Shown here in pieces: positions 1-7,050 of a DNA stretch of 29,314 nucleotides (within the stretch, counting starts at the first letter, position 1; every line of letters begins with the position of its first letter). The translations under genes were made by a program, and so were the position numbers. This DNA comes from an uncultured Eubacteriales bacterium (GTDB taxonomy: Bacteria > Bacillota > Clostridia > Oscillospirales > Acutalibacteraceae): NCBI GenBank assembly GCA_934511365.1, contig CAKSWC010000021.1, positions 1-29,314 of the forward strand, given 5' to 3'. A model generated the notes under the pieces. That model saw only the letters and a program-made list of their open reading frames with translations, was not told the DNA's origin and made no database searches.

Positions 1-44
1 TAGGATAGATGCCTATGGTATCTTTCTTTTAAAGTATTTATTGC

Positions 45-233
45 TTACTCCATCTTCAGCCAGTCCTCAAATGACTTTCTGGAGATGCGGATCATGTTGC
101 CGATGCGGATCGTCTTGAACAATCCGGAGTTGGCGAGTTTATAGGCCGAAGCACGGCCGATACCGAGAATGGCTGCGATGTCATTCACGGTGTATGTTCT
201 GCTTTGGGGCGTCCCTTTTTCGTTGGTGCTCAT
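45..233 (-). CDS. Excisionase / helix-turn-helix DNA-binding protein (Tn916 Xis-like)
   Basis: This is a 62-residue protein with a MerR/excisionase-type winged helix. The sequence TVNDIAAILGIGRASAYKL forms the helix-turn-helix, followed by the wing with FKTIRIGNMIRISRKSFEDW, the standard layout of Tn916-type Xis proteins (DNA-binding domain, excisionase family). Such proteins bind beside an attachment site and steer the integrase toward excision. The start at 233 is chosen because GGGAGGA lies about seven bases upstream. An in-frame ATG further upstream at 290 has no such site and would add an unconserved tail. The stop is at 45 and no second gene begins before base 1, so the expected integrase must start outside the window. 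A plain HTH regulator is the alternative. Confidence 0.83.
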   Translation of the reverse strand: MSTNEKGTPQSRTYTVNDIAAILGIGRASAYKLANSGLFKTIRIGNMIRISRKSFEDWLKME

Positions 234-247
234 AAAATGATCCTCCC

Positions 248-319
248 TGCTAATAGCATTTTGAAATGCCCCCTGGAAGCCCTCTGTCACAAGGGGTTCC
301 TGCTAATACCTTGCTAATA
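248..319 (+). repeat. Three direct copies of TGCTAATA beside the attachment site
   Basis: The octamer TGCTAATA occurs at 248-255, 301-308 and 312-319, all in the same orientation. It lies between the excisionase gene and the tRNA fragment. The last two copies are 11 bases apart, about one helical turn, which suits cooperative binding. Arm-type integrase sites and Xis sites of tyrosine-recombinase elements are short direct repeats in this position. The repeat is seen directly; the binding role is inferred. Confidence 0.5.
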
Positions 320-367
320 CGACATTTGAAAAGCCGTTGTAAGGCAGCATATTTCAGGGGAATTTGT

Positions 368-401
368 GCAAATTGACCTGCCTCCAGGCAGCACAATTTG
401 C
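368..401. repeat. Imperfect inverted repeat near the attachment site
   Basis: The arms GCAAATTG (368-375) and CAATTTGC (394-401) are perfectly complementary. After a two-base mismatch, CTGCC (378-382) pairs with GGCAG (387-391) around a four-base centre. No T-tract follows, so it is not a terminator. It could be an operator for the element's regulator or part of the recombination complex. Confidence 0.45.
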
Positions 402-456
402 GAAGAAACAACACGGGAAGATATGATATGAACAATTTACGAAATGGTACGCCGTA

Positions 457-500
457 CTCCTAAGGGTTAGTTGAGGGTTCGATTCCCCCAGGGGGTGCCA
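457..500 (+). pseudogene. 3' fragment of a tRNA gene, probably tRNA-Arg(CCU); attachment site
   Basis: The fragment reads as an anticodon loop CTCCTAA, the 3' anticodon strand GGGTT, a four-base variable loop, a T-arm with GGTTCGATTCC, the 3' acceptor strand AGGGGGT, discriminator G and an encoded CCA. The loop places CCT as anticodon, which predicts tRNA-Arg. The bases before 457 do not pair with GGGTT and contain no D-arm or 5' acceptor, so only the 3' half is present. This is the expected product when an element inserts into a tRNA gene and duplicates its 3' end. The intact copy should lie at the far end of the element. In the T-stem one pair is A-C, so the fragment may have drifted. Confidence 0.78.
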
Positions 501-503
501 CAA

Positions 504-533
504 AGGAACTGCCAAACGGCGGTTCTTTTTTTG
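504..533 (+). terminator. Terminator of the original tRNA gene
   Basis: GAACTGCC (506-513) pairs with GGCGGTTC (518-525), including one G-U pair, around the loop AAAC. Seven Ts follow. It lies six bases after the CCA of the tRNA fragment, so it was the native tRNA terminator and marks the start of uninterrupted chromosomal sequence. Confidence 0.8.
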
Positions 534-548
534 TTTTGGCGCTTTTTC

Positions 549-1286
549 TTACTGCTGCTCACCGACAGAAAAACAATCGCACAGCCCGAGATACACCGGT
601 GAAAAGCGGTTTTCAAGATAGCTTGAAAACGGTGGCGCGTGATAACGCTTTCCGCGCGGAAGCTCAGCCGAAATTGCCATCTCGGCCGAAAAAGAGGAGC
701 CGTTTGAGGCAAAAAGCAGCCGTCCGCCGTGGAGTCTTGCGGTGTTTTGAACGCTGCGCAATCCGCTTTTCGGCTTGATAAGAGAGAGGGTATCATTCTC
801 CCCCGCGCTGTCTGAAACGGAGATTACACACTGCCTTTTTTCGGGTCTGAGTGCGGCTGTGATGTTCTTTCCCCGTGAATATTTCACTGCGTTTGAAATA
901 AGATTCATAAAAGAGTCAACAATAAGAGAGGGACAGCAGGAAACGGCAACCTTTTCCGGCACAAAGCTGAGATTAACTTCGCTGTCTGAAAGAAGGATAT
1001 CTGTGCAAAGGCAGACACTTTCAAGAAGCCGGTCAAGCTCAACAAAGCAGTAATCGCATTTTTCCAGAGTGCTCTCCCTGTTGTTGTTGAGCGCGCGGAG
1101 CTTTTTGAGACACAGGGAAAGAAGGCGCCTTCCTTTTTTGGGGTCGCTTTCGGTTTCGGTCAGCTCATAAAGCTCGTCTGTCCGCGCAAAAATTTCATTC
1201 ACAAGCTCCCTTATCTCGCTTTCGTTTTCCGCCCTCGCCTCAAGAGACAATAGGCGGTCAACTTTTTGAAGAACGGAATTTGCCAT
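549..1286 (-). CDS. Histidine-kinase-like ATPase domain protein lacking a visible H-box
   Basis: This is a 245-residue cytoplasmic protein with no membrane segment. Residues about 1-110 are predicted helical and acidic. An HATPase_c-like domain follows, with an N-box around residues 120-137 (SLIVDSFMNLISNAVKYS) and a G2-like stretch near residue 174 (SGLRSVQNTARLHGG). The DxGxG G1 box is degenerate (VSDSAGEN). No phospho-acceptor histidine of the SHDLK type is visible in the helical part, so it may not be a normal sensor kinase. The last 30 residues look unrelated to the domain. The start at 1286 is set by AGGAGG eight bases upstream. The gene diverges from gap. It could be a GHKL-type anti-sigma or partner-switching protein, or a decayed kinase; the function is unknown. 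Confidence 0.75.
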   Translation of the reverse strand: MANSVLQKVDRLLSLEARAENESEIRELVNEIFARTDELYELTETESDPKKGRRLLSLCLKKLRALNNNRESTLEKCDYCFVELDRLLESVCLCTDILLSDSEVNLSFVPEKVAVSCCPSLIVDSFMNLISNAVKYSRGKNITAALRPEKRQCVISVSDSAGENDTLSLIKPKSGLRSVQNTARLHGGRLLFASNGSSFSAEMAISAELPRGKRYHAPPFSSYLENRFSPVYLGLCDCFSVGEQQ

Positions 1287-1344
1287 TGCATTCTCCTCCT
1301 TTGGCTGCCGCGGATATTTTCGTCAGTATTATGCCCTTTTTGTT

Positions 1345-1379
1345 TTGTTTAAACAATATTTTGTTCAGGGTGACAAAAT
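1345..1379. promoter_or_regulatory. Two adjacent palindromes upstream of gap (candidate operators)
   Basis: TTGTTTAAACAA at 1345-1356 is a perfect 12-base palindrome. ATTTTGT (1358-1364) and ACAAAAT (1373-1379) form a second inverted repeat with an eight-base spacer. Both lie between the divergent ATPase-like gene and gap, about 35 bases above the gap -35 box. They could bind a metabolic or redox regulator. The first resembles half of a Rex-type site but does not match its full spacing. Confidence 0.35.
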
Positions 1380-1411
1380 TTGGAAAAGCAAAAGTTTTTT
1401 TGTTTTTTCTG

Positions 1412-1440
1412 TTGCAAAAAGCCTTTAAATGGGGTAATAT
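1412..1440 (+). promoter_or_regulatory. Sigma-A promoter of gap
   Basis: The -35 box TTGCAA (1412-1417) is separated by 17 bases from the -10 box TAATAT (1435-1440). Transcription would start near 1447, giving a short leader of about 37 bases before the gap start codon. Confidence 0.75.
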
Positions 1441-1483
1441 ATATGAGCAAAAGTTTGTAACTAATTTATCGGAGGTAATTACC

Positions 1484-2521
1484 ATGTCAGTTAAAGTTGC
1501 TATTAACGGATTCGGCCGCATCGGCCGCCTTGCTTTCCGCCAGATGTTCGGCGCTGAGGGATATGACGTTGTTGCCATCAACGACCTTACCAAGCCCTCA
1601 ATGCTCGCAAATCTTCTCAAGTACGATACCGCTCAGGGCGGTTATTGCGGAAGAATCGGCGAAGGTCTCCACACCGTTTCCGCCGATGACGAGGCAAACA
1701 CCATCACTGTTGACGGAAAGACCCTCACCATCTATAAAGAAGCAGACGCAAGCAAGCTCCCCTGGGGTGAAATCGGCGTTGACGTTGTTCTTGAATGCAC
1801 CGGTTTCTATTGCTCAAAGGAAAAGAGCATGGCTCACATCAATGCAGGCGCAAAGAAAGTTGTCATCTCCGCTCCGGCAGGAAGCGACCTTAAAACAATC
1901 GTTTTCTCCGTTAACAATGACACTCTCACCGCAGACGACCAGATCATTTCCGCAGCTTCCTGCACCACCAACTGCCTTGCTCCCATGGCTAAGGCTCTTA
2001 ACGATTATGCTGCAATCCAGAGCGGCATCATGTCAACCATCCACGCTTACACCGGCGACCAGATGATCCTTGACGGTCCGCACAGAAAGGGCGACCTCAG
2101 ACGTGCTCGCGCAGGCGCAGCAAACATCGTTCCCAACTCCACCGGCGCTGCAAAGGCAATCGGCCTTGTTATTCCGGAACTTAACGGAAAGCTTATCGGC
2201 TCCGCTCAGAGAGTTCCCGTTCCCACAGGTTCAACCACCATTCTCACCGCTGTTGTTAAGGGCGAGAACGTCACCAAGGAAGGCATCAACGCCGCAATGA
2301 AGGCCGCTGCAAGCGAATCCTTCGGTTACAACGAAGATCCCATCGTTTCCTCAGACGTTATCGGCATGAGATACGGTTCACTCTTTGACGCAACTCAGAC
2401 AATGGTTATCGACCTTGGCAACGGCCTCTATGAGGTTCAGGTTGTTTCGTGGTATGACAACGAAAACAGCTACACAAGCCAGATGGTTCGCACCATCAAG
2501 TACTTCGCAGAACTTGCGTAA
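1484..2521 (+). CDS. gap: Type I glyceraldehyde-3-phosphate dehydrogenase (phosphorylating)
   Basis: This glycolytic enzyme oxidises glyceraldehyde-3-phosphate with NAD and phosphate to 1,3-bisphosphoglycerate in the cytoplasm. The protein has 345 residues, slightly long for the family. The Rossmann motif NGFGRIGR lies at residues 8-15, and Asp34 after the second strand indicates NAD rather than NADP preference. The catalytic segment SAASCTTNCLAP carries Cys160, and His187 sits in STIHAYTGDQ. The start at 1484 follows GGAGG by eight bases. The reading frame stays open upstream to 1280, but that stretch contains the promoter and is not coding. A promoter and a strong terminator flank the gene, so it is monocistronic. 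No pgk or tpi gene is adjacent. Confidence 0.97.
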   Translation: MSVKVAINGFGRIGRLAFRQMFGAEGYDVVAINDLTKPSMLANLLKYDTAQGGYCGRIGEGLHTVSADDEANTITVDGKTLTIYKEADASKLPWGEIGVDVVLECTGFYCSKEKSMAHINAGAKKVVISAPAGSDLKTIVFSVNNDTLTADDQIISAASCTTNCLAPMAKALNDYAAIQSGIMSTIHAYTGDQMILDGPHRKGDLRRARAGAANIVPNSTGAAKAIGLVIPELNGKLIGSAQRVPVPTGSTTILTAVVKGENVTKEGINAAMKAAASESFGYNEDPIVSSDVIGMRYGSLFDATQTMVIDLGNGLYEVQVVSWYDNENSYTSQMVRTIKYFAELA

Positions 2522-2542
2522 CTAAAAACCGTTCAAACACAG

Positions 2543-2573
2543 GCCGGTCAGTGAAAACTGACCGGCTTTTTTT
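2543..2573 (+). terminator. Terminator of gap
   Basis: A perfect 10-pair stem (GCCGGTCAGT with ACTGACCGGC) with a GAAA tetraloop is followed by seven Ts. It lies 22 bases after the gap stop codon. Confidence 0.95.
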
Positions 2574-2663
2574 GCGTCCTTGTTCAATCTTAATAAAACC
2601 TCTGCGCACCAAGGGACATTCTTTGTTAAAGTGTATAAACCTCAAAAAAATATTCAAAAAAGC

Positions 2664-2692
2664 TTGCATATTTATGCAAAAGGTGGTATATT
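2664..2692 (+). promoter_or_regulatory. argG promoter with overlapping ARG-box-like palindrome
   Basis: The -35 box TTGCAT (2664-2669), 17-base spacer and -10 box TATATT (2687-2692) form a good sigma-A promoter. The palindrome TTGCATATTTATGCAA (2664-2679) covers the -35 box and half of the spacer. It matches the known ArgR/AhrC site TGAATWWWWATTCA except for a symmetric A-to-C and T-to-G change. A further half-site-like ATGAATAAA lies at 2703-2711. Arginine-dependent repression of argG is therefore likely, by inference. Confidence 0.6.
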
Positions 2693-2768
2693 ATCAGCAC
2701 AATATGAATAAAGTTACAGCGCAGATGAATTTCTCACCAAAAAAGCGCTGTTCGGAGGTTTAAGTATT

Positions 2769-3995
2769 ATGAAAAAGGAAAACATCAAAAAAATTGTTCT
2801 TGCTTATTCCGGCGGCCTTGACACTTCAATCATTATCCCCTGGCTCAAGGAAAACTATAACAACCCGGAAATCATCGCCGTATCAGGCAATGTTGGCCAG
2901 GCGGACGAGCTTGAGGGCCTTGAAGAAAAGGCAATCAAAACCGGCGCATCAAAACTCTATGTTGAGGACGTTACAAAGGAAATGCTTGAAAGCTGCGTTT
3001 TCCCCTGCGTTCAGGCCGGCGCAAAGTATGAGGAGTATCTTCTTGGAACGGCATTCGCCCGTCCGTTCATTGCAAAAAGGCTTGTTGAAATTGCAAAAGC
3101 CGAAGGAGCTGACGCAATCTGCCACGGCTGCACCGGAAAGGGAAATGACCAGGTTCGTTTTGAACTTGCAATTAAGTCTCTCGCTCCGGAGATGACCATC
3201 ATTGCTCCTTGGCGTGAATGGAGCATCAAATCAAGGGAAGAGGAAATTGAATACGCCGAGGCGCACAATGTTCCCCTCAAAATTAACCGCGAAACAAACT
3301 ATTCAAAAGATAAAAACATCTGGCATCTTTCCCATGAAGGCCTTGACCTTGAGGACCCGGCAAATGAGCCGCTCTATAACAAAAAAGGCTTCCTTGAAAT
3401 GGGCGTTTCGCCGGAAATGGCGCCGGACAAGCCGACCTATGTTACCATCCACTTTGAAAAGGGCGTTCCCACCGCTATTGACGGAAAGGAAATGGACTCG
3501 GTATCACTCGTTTCAAAGCTCAATGAGCTTGGCGGCGCAAACGGAATCGGACTTCTTGATATTGTTGAAAACCGTCTTGTTGGAATGAAGTGCCGCGGCG
3601 TATATGAAACCCCGGGCGGAACAATTCTCTATAAGGCTCACGAGGTTCTTGAAACGCTTTGTCTTGACAAGGAAACGGCTCATTACAAAGCCCTTGTTGC
3701 CCAGAAGCTTGGCGAAATTCTTTATAACGCACAGTGGTTCTCTCCGCTGACCGAAGCAATTCTCAGCTTTGTTAAGAGCACACAGAAAACCGTTACCGGT
3801 GACGTTACCCTCAAGCTTTACAAGGGCAACATGATAAACGCCGGCGTAACCTCTGAGTTTTCGCTCTATGACCCTGAAATTGCAACCTTTGACGAGGACG
3901 AAGTTTATAACCAGGCCGATGCAACAGGTTTCATTAATCTTTATGGCCTGCCCTCAAAAGTTATGGCCAAGATGAAGGCCAAAAACAATCTTTAA
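2769..3995 (+). CDS. argG: Argininosuccinate synthase
   Basis: This enzyme joins citrulline and aspartate at the cost of ATP (to AMP and pyrophosphate) to form argininosuccinate, the penultimate step of arginine synthesis. The protein has 408 residues, the usual size. The N-terminal PP-loop AYSGGLDTS lies at residues 12-20. The family signature GCTGKGNDQVRFE lies near residues 119-131, and the aspartate-binding region with ETNYSKDKNIW follows. The start at 2769 has CGGAGG about nine bases upstream. argH, which often follows argG, is absent: the gene is closed by a hairpin and the next gene is on the other strand. Arginine repression is suggested by the palindrome in its promoter. Confidence 0.97.
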   Translation: MKKENIKKIVLAYSGGLDTSIIIPWLKENYNNPEIIAVSGNVGQADELEGLEEKAIKTGASKLYVEDVTKEMLESCVFPCVQAGAKYEEYLLGTAFARPFIAKRLVEIAKAEGADAICHGCTGKGNDQVRFELAIKSLAPEMTIIAPWREWSIKSREEEIEYAEAHNVPLKINRETNYSKDKNIWHLSHEGLDLEDPANEPLYNKKGFLEMGVSPEMAPDKPTYVTIHFEKGVPTAIDGKEMDSVSLVSKLNELGGANGIGLLDIVENRLVGMKCRGVYETPGGTILYKAHEVLETLCLDKETAHYKALVAQKLGEILYNAQWFSPLTEAILSFVKSTQKTVTGDVTLKLYKGNMINAGVTSEFSLYDPEIATFDEDEVYNQADATGFINLYGLPSKVMAKMKAKNNL

Positions 3996-4019
3996 TTTAC
4001 GCGCCAATACCATCCTTTT

Positions 4020-4060
4020 GGCTGCCGCCGGGTTCTCCTTTTTCCGGCGGCAGCCGCTTT
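4020..4060 (+). terminator. Terminator-like hairpin after argG
   Basis: GGCTGCCGCCGG (4020-4031) pairs perfectly with CCGGCGGCAGCC (4044-4055) around a 12-base loop. The following T-run is short and begins after GC, so termination may be partly factor-dependent, but the stem is very stable. Confidence 0.7.
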
Positions 4061-4103
4061 ATATTTATTCAAAGCAGTTCTCCTTGTTTTTTCTTTGCAC
4101 AGC

Positions 4104-4149
4104 AAAAGCCCCTATAGCAGTTGTTTTAATTCTGCCATAGGAGCTTTTT
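4104..4149 (-). terminator. Terminator of the sigma factor/beta-propeller operon
   Basis: Segments 4108-4120 and 4132-4144 pair over 13 positions when read on the minus strand, where two positions become G-U pairs. On the plus strand these would be A-C mismatches. A four-base T-run follows on the minus strand. On the plus strand TTTTTA also follows, so weak bidirectional action is possible. Confidence 0.6.
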
Positions 4150-4231
4150 ATTTCTATTGCCGGCTTTCACCGGACTTGCTTAAATTTTGTTTTGTCCGCC
4201 GTTCAGCTTCCTTTCACTCAAATCAGGTCTT

Positions 4232-6406
4232 TTAACTTGCACGGGTGGTCTGCGTCTGAGCGCCGGCCTTAGTGGTTGCCGTGTACGCAACGGTGGCATC
4301 GGAATCCGGGTTGTTTTCAACTTCCGGAGTCTCTTTTCTTTCGTAGTAAGTCAGGGAGGAGAGTTCCTTTTCGCTCTTCATATCAAACTGCTTGACAGTG
4401 GTGTCGCTTATTGTGTAAACAAAGCTTCCGATGAATGTTCCGCGGAAAACATTTGAGTAATCCTCTTTTGACGAATGAACATAGACATTCTTTTCCGTGA
4501 ATTTGTTGTTTTCAACGGTAAAGGTTTTGAAAACGAACTTTGTGTTTGAGCCGTTATAGTAAGCCACGGGAATTCCGAATGTGTTTTTGTCAATCATCAA
4601 AAAGGCTTTTGCGTCGTTGCTGTCAACGCGGCACTCGGCGTTTTTCATAACGTGGGAGGTAACCTCCTTCGGCTTTTTCTTGTTGCTGACATCAAAGAGT
4701 GAGATTTTGACCTTTGAAAAATCTGCGTTCTCCTCGTCTCCGTCATAGCCTATTCCGATGAGAAGATTTTCAGACAGCGGATGAAGATAGCTTGAAAAGC
4801 CGGGGAGCTTGACCTCGCCGAGAATTTCTGGCTTGTTCGGCCTGCTCAGGTCAATCGCAAAGAGCGGGTCGGTGTTTTTGAATGTGACAACATACGCCGT
4901 GTTGCCCATGAAGCGAACACTTTTTATCTGCTCATCGTGCGCAATGTTTTCAAGCTTTCCGATAACCTTCATGTTTTCGTCAATAACATAGAGGCTGCTG
5001 ACGTCAAGGTCGGTTTTGTAGTTGTAATCGGTTGTTGCAATGCGGAAATACTTTCCGCTCTGATCCATCATATACTGGCCGCCGCACGTTCCCGGAACGC
5101 TTGTGCTGCCTTTATAGGCGATTTCTCCGCTTTTAAGCGAGAAGGCGTGGATTTCCGTTACGGTCTTATTCTCGTCATAGTCCGGGCAGGCGACATAAAG
5201 CGTGTCGCTTGAGCAGTAAACGGTATTTCCTTCTGCAATAACGCTTTTTTTGCTTATCTTGCTGTTTTCATCGGCCGTGTCATAGCAGCTGATGACGGTA
5301 CTTATTGAAGCGTTCTTTTTGCTTTTGTCAATATAGATATCGTCGCAGGTGAGCTTTTCGTCGTTTACCTTTGCATAAAAGGCAGTATCCTTTTTGTAAT
5401 CCGGCGAATAACTCGTCACGGTATAGAGATAAGAGCCTATCATTCTTGAGGAAACAATGCTGCCGTCCTGCTTGACGCGGCGCAGCTCTTTAATGCTGTC
5501 TCGTTCGGTGATGTCAAAAACAGCCGAAAAGCTGTTTGAAGGCTGAAAATAGTAACAGCTGTAGCTGAACATACTGTCCTTTGCGGAAAAGTCATCATTG
5601 TTTTCCATTTCATAGCCGGTGACAACAAGGCGGTTGCCGCTCAGGTACATATCGCTGATATAAGCGCTCTTTTTCTTTCCGGACGCTTTAAGCTCGGTTT
5701 GGCTCATGAGCTTCAGTGTTCCGGCGTCAACGATCGAAAGGGTGTTGTTGCTGATTATATACATGAAATTGCCGTCCGTTTTAACAATGTCCGCCTCGTC
5801 AACCCCGTCAACCTGAACATTGGTTTTTCCAAATTCGGATAACTCTAATTCGCCGGTTTCAGCATTGCCGTTTGTTCCGGTTGCCGCCATTGTCGGAGCC
5901 GCCATATCCGCCGCAGCCGCGCTTTTTGCCGTATCAAAAACACCGTATTCAAGAATATTGTCATATCTTTGCTTTGAAAATTCGGCAAGGGCGTTTTTGC
6001 GGTAGTTTTCGGCGTCCTTTTCGCTTTTGAATTTTGAAAGGGAAATTTTCTTTGTTCCAACATTCAGCTCTTTATATTCCTTTTCCGCCGTTTGAGCCGG
6101 AGCGGCATTCTGTGCCGGTGCCGTTTCCTGCCGGATTTCCTCTTGCGAAACGGCCGGGTTATACCTAACGGGTCTTTGAGTGTTAAGACTCATTCTGTAG
6201 CCTGCAACGGCGCCGACCGCAACAACGGCAAACGCGGCCGCAGCGGCAAGGACGCGCGGAAAAACTCTGACGTTCTTTTTCTTTTCCGGCGTTACGGCGC
6301 TGTTTTTGATTTTTTGAACAATTTTTTCTTTTGAAAGGCTTTCCGGAAGAGAAATGTCGCCGGAAAAAAGCTCTTTCATATCATCATAGTTTTCGTTTTT
6401 AGCCAT
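4232..6406 (-). CDS. Membrane-anchored beta-propeller protein (Beta_propel family)
   Basis: This is a 724-residue protein. Residues 1-48 form a charged cytoplasmic tail (LPESLSKEKIVQKIK), residues about 50-70 form one membrane segment, and the rest is outside the cell. After a Pro/Ala-rich linker, the region from about residue 170 carries TNVQVDGVDEADIVKTDG, the hallmark of the secreted beta-propeller domain distantly related to WD40 repeats. Many blade-like repeats (YVVTFKN, FAIDLSRPN, LFDVSN) follow. The start at 6406 lies six bases after the stop of the sigma factor gene, with GAGGTGA inside that gene's 3' end, so the two are translationally coupled. The layout (short cytoplasmic tail, single membrane pass, large external sensor, next to an ECF sigma factor) suggests an anti-sigma or stress-sensing role. 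That role is inferred, and no anti-sigma zinc motif is present. Confidence 0.9.
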   Translation of the reverse strand: MAKNENYDDMKELFSGDISLPESLSKEKIVQKIKNSAVTPEKKKNVRVFPRVLAAAAAFAVVAVGAVAGYRMSLNTQRPVRYNPAVSQEEIRQETAPAQNAAPAQTAEKEYKELNVGTKKISLSKFKSEKDAENYRKNALAEFSKQRYDNILEYGVFDTAKSAAAADMAAPTMAATGTNGNAETGELELSEFGKTNVQVDGVDEADIVKTDGNFMYIISNNTLSIVDAGTLKLMSQTELKASGKKKSAYISDMYLSGNRLVVTGYEMENNDDFSAKDSMFSYSCYYFQPSNSFSAVFDITERDSIKELRRVKQDGSIVSSRMIGSYLYTVTSYSPDYKKDTAFYAKVNDEKLTCDDIYIDKSKKNASISTVISCYDTADENSKISKKSVIAEGNTVYCSSDTLYVACPDYDENKTVTEIHAFSLKSGEIAYKGSTSVPGTCGGQYMMDQSGKYFRIATTDYNYKTDLDVSSLYVIDENMKVIGKLENIAHDEQIKSVRFMGNTAYVVTFKNTDPLFAIDLSRPNKPEILGEVKLPGFSSYLHPLSENLLIGIGYDGDEENADFSKVKISLFDVSNKKKPKEVTSHVMKNAECRVDSNDAKAFLMIDKNTFGIPVAYYNGSNTKFVFKTFTVENNKFTEKNVYVHSSKEDYSNVFRGTFIGSFVYTISDTTVKQFDMKSEKELSSLTYYERKETPEVENNPDSDATVAYTATTKAGAQTQTTRAS

Positions 6407-6412
6407 AGCTTG

Positions 6413-6931
6413 TCACCTCATCATTTCGCGTAATTTTGCAACGGTGCGGTTCTTTTTTGAGCGCACCGAGCCGCTCTTCATTGAAAGCATTTTTCCAATC
6501 TCTCCGCTTGAGTAGCCTGCAATGAAAGAGAGAAGAAGAATTTCCCTCTCATCTTCCTCAAGCGCGGCAAGAGCCGTCTTAACGGCAAGCTTTTCAAGCG
6601 TCAGGTCTGCGCCTTCCGGAATGTCATTGGCAAAGGAAAGCTCCGTTTTTTGGAGCGAGAGCGCTTTTTCCTTTTGCTGCTTTTTGCAGCAGTTGAAAAG
6701 GATTGTAAAAAGCCACGGCCTGAATGCGCTTTTCTTTTTGAGCCGGCCGATGTTCCGGAAAGCGGCCAATGCGGCGTCGCTGACCGCGTCCTCAGCCAGA
6801 AAAGGCGAACCGGTATAATAAAGCGCAAAGCGGTACATATCCTTTGCATAGACGGAATAAAGCTCGCCGAAAGCATCGGCATTTCCGTTTTGAGTCTGAA
6901 CGACAAGATTTTCGATAAAGTCTGAGCTCAT
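6413..6931 (-). CDS. ECF-type RNA polymerase sigma-70 family factor
   Basis: This is a 172-residue sigma factor containing only regions 2 and 4. Region 2 covers about residues 15-80, with the segment ending RPWLFTILFNCCKKQQ. Region 4 covers about residues 110-170, with the helix-turn-helix LSFIAGYSSGEIGKMLSMKSGSVRSKKNR. Such factors redirect RNA polymerase to a small regulon and are usually held by a membrane partner encoded next door. Here that partner would be the beta-propeller protein six bases downstream. The start at 6931 is supported by GGAGGG about nine bases upstream. A sigma-A promoter lies upstream. No clear autoregulatory ECF promoter was found. Confidence 0.92.
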   Translation of the reverse strand: MSSDFIENLVVQTQNGNADAFGELYSVYAKDMYRFALYYTGSPFLAEDAVSDAALAAFRNIGRLKKKSAFRPWLFTILFNCCKKQQKEKALSLQKTELSFANDIPEGADLTLEKLAVKTALAALEEDEREILLLSFIAGYSSGEIGKMLSMKSGSVRSKKNRTVAKLREMMR

Positions 6932-6989
6932 TAACTATCGCCCTCCGTTCACAATATTAGAGAAAAATTCACACGCATCTGTTGCAATC

Positions 6990-7018
6990 ATTTTACAAAA
7001 ATTTCTGAAAATTTTCAA
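6990..7018 (-). promoter_or_regulatory. Sigma-A promoter of the ECF sigma operon with a palindrome over -35
   Basis: On the minus strand TTGAAA (7018-7013), a 17-base spacer and TAAAAT (6995-6990) form a good promoter. The perfect palindrome TGAAAATTTTCA (7006-7017) overlaps the -35 box and could serve as an operator in the divergent region shared with the small gene at 7091. Confidence 0.6.
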
Positions 7019-7050
7019 CATACCGTCTATGAAAGCGGCGAAAAATAAAA

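Larger units (their letters stand above)
1..456. mobile_element. End of an integrated tRNA-targeting mobile element (partial)
   Basis: This stretch reads as the terminal part of an integrative element such as an ICE or prophage-like island. It contains an excisionase-type gene on the minus strand that points out of the window, where an integrase gene would normally follow. It then has about 220 noncoding bases with short direct and inverted repeats, and it stops at a tRNA 3' fragment that has no 5' half. In tyrosine-recombinase elements xis and int usually lie next to one attachment site, and the tRNA 3' end is duplicated. The integrase itself is not in the window, so the element type cannot be named. 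Confidence 0.72.

Noticed and set aside
457..500. 3' end of a tmRNA
   Set aside because: The acceptor strand AGGGGGT followed by GCCA and the anticodon-loop-like CTCCTAA fit a tRNA, whereas tmRNA ends in a CAGCTCCACCA-type sequence and has a tag-coding region upstream.
1280..1483. Upstream extension of the gap reading frame by 68 residues
   Set aside because: The stretch holds the sigma-A promoter and palindromes, and its translation is low-complexity Phe/Leu. The family starts at MSVKVAINGFG, after a good ribosome site.
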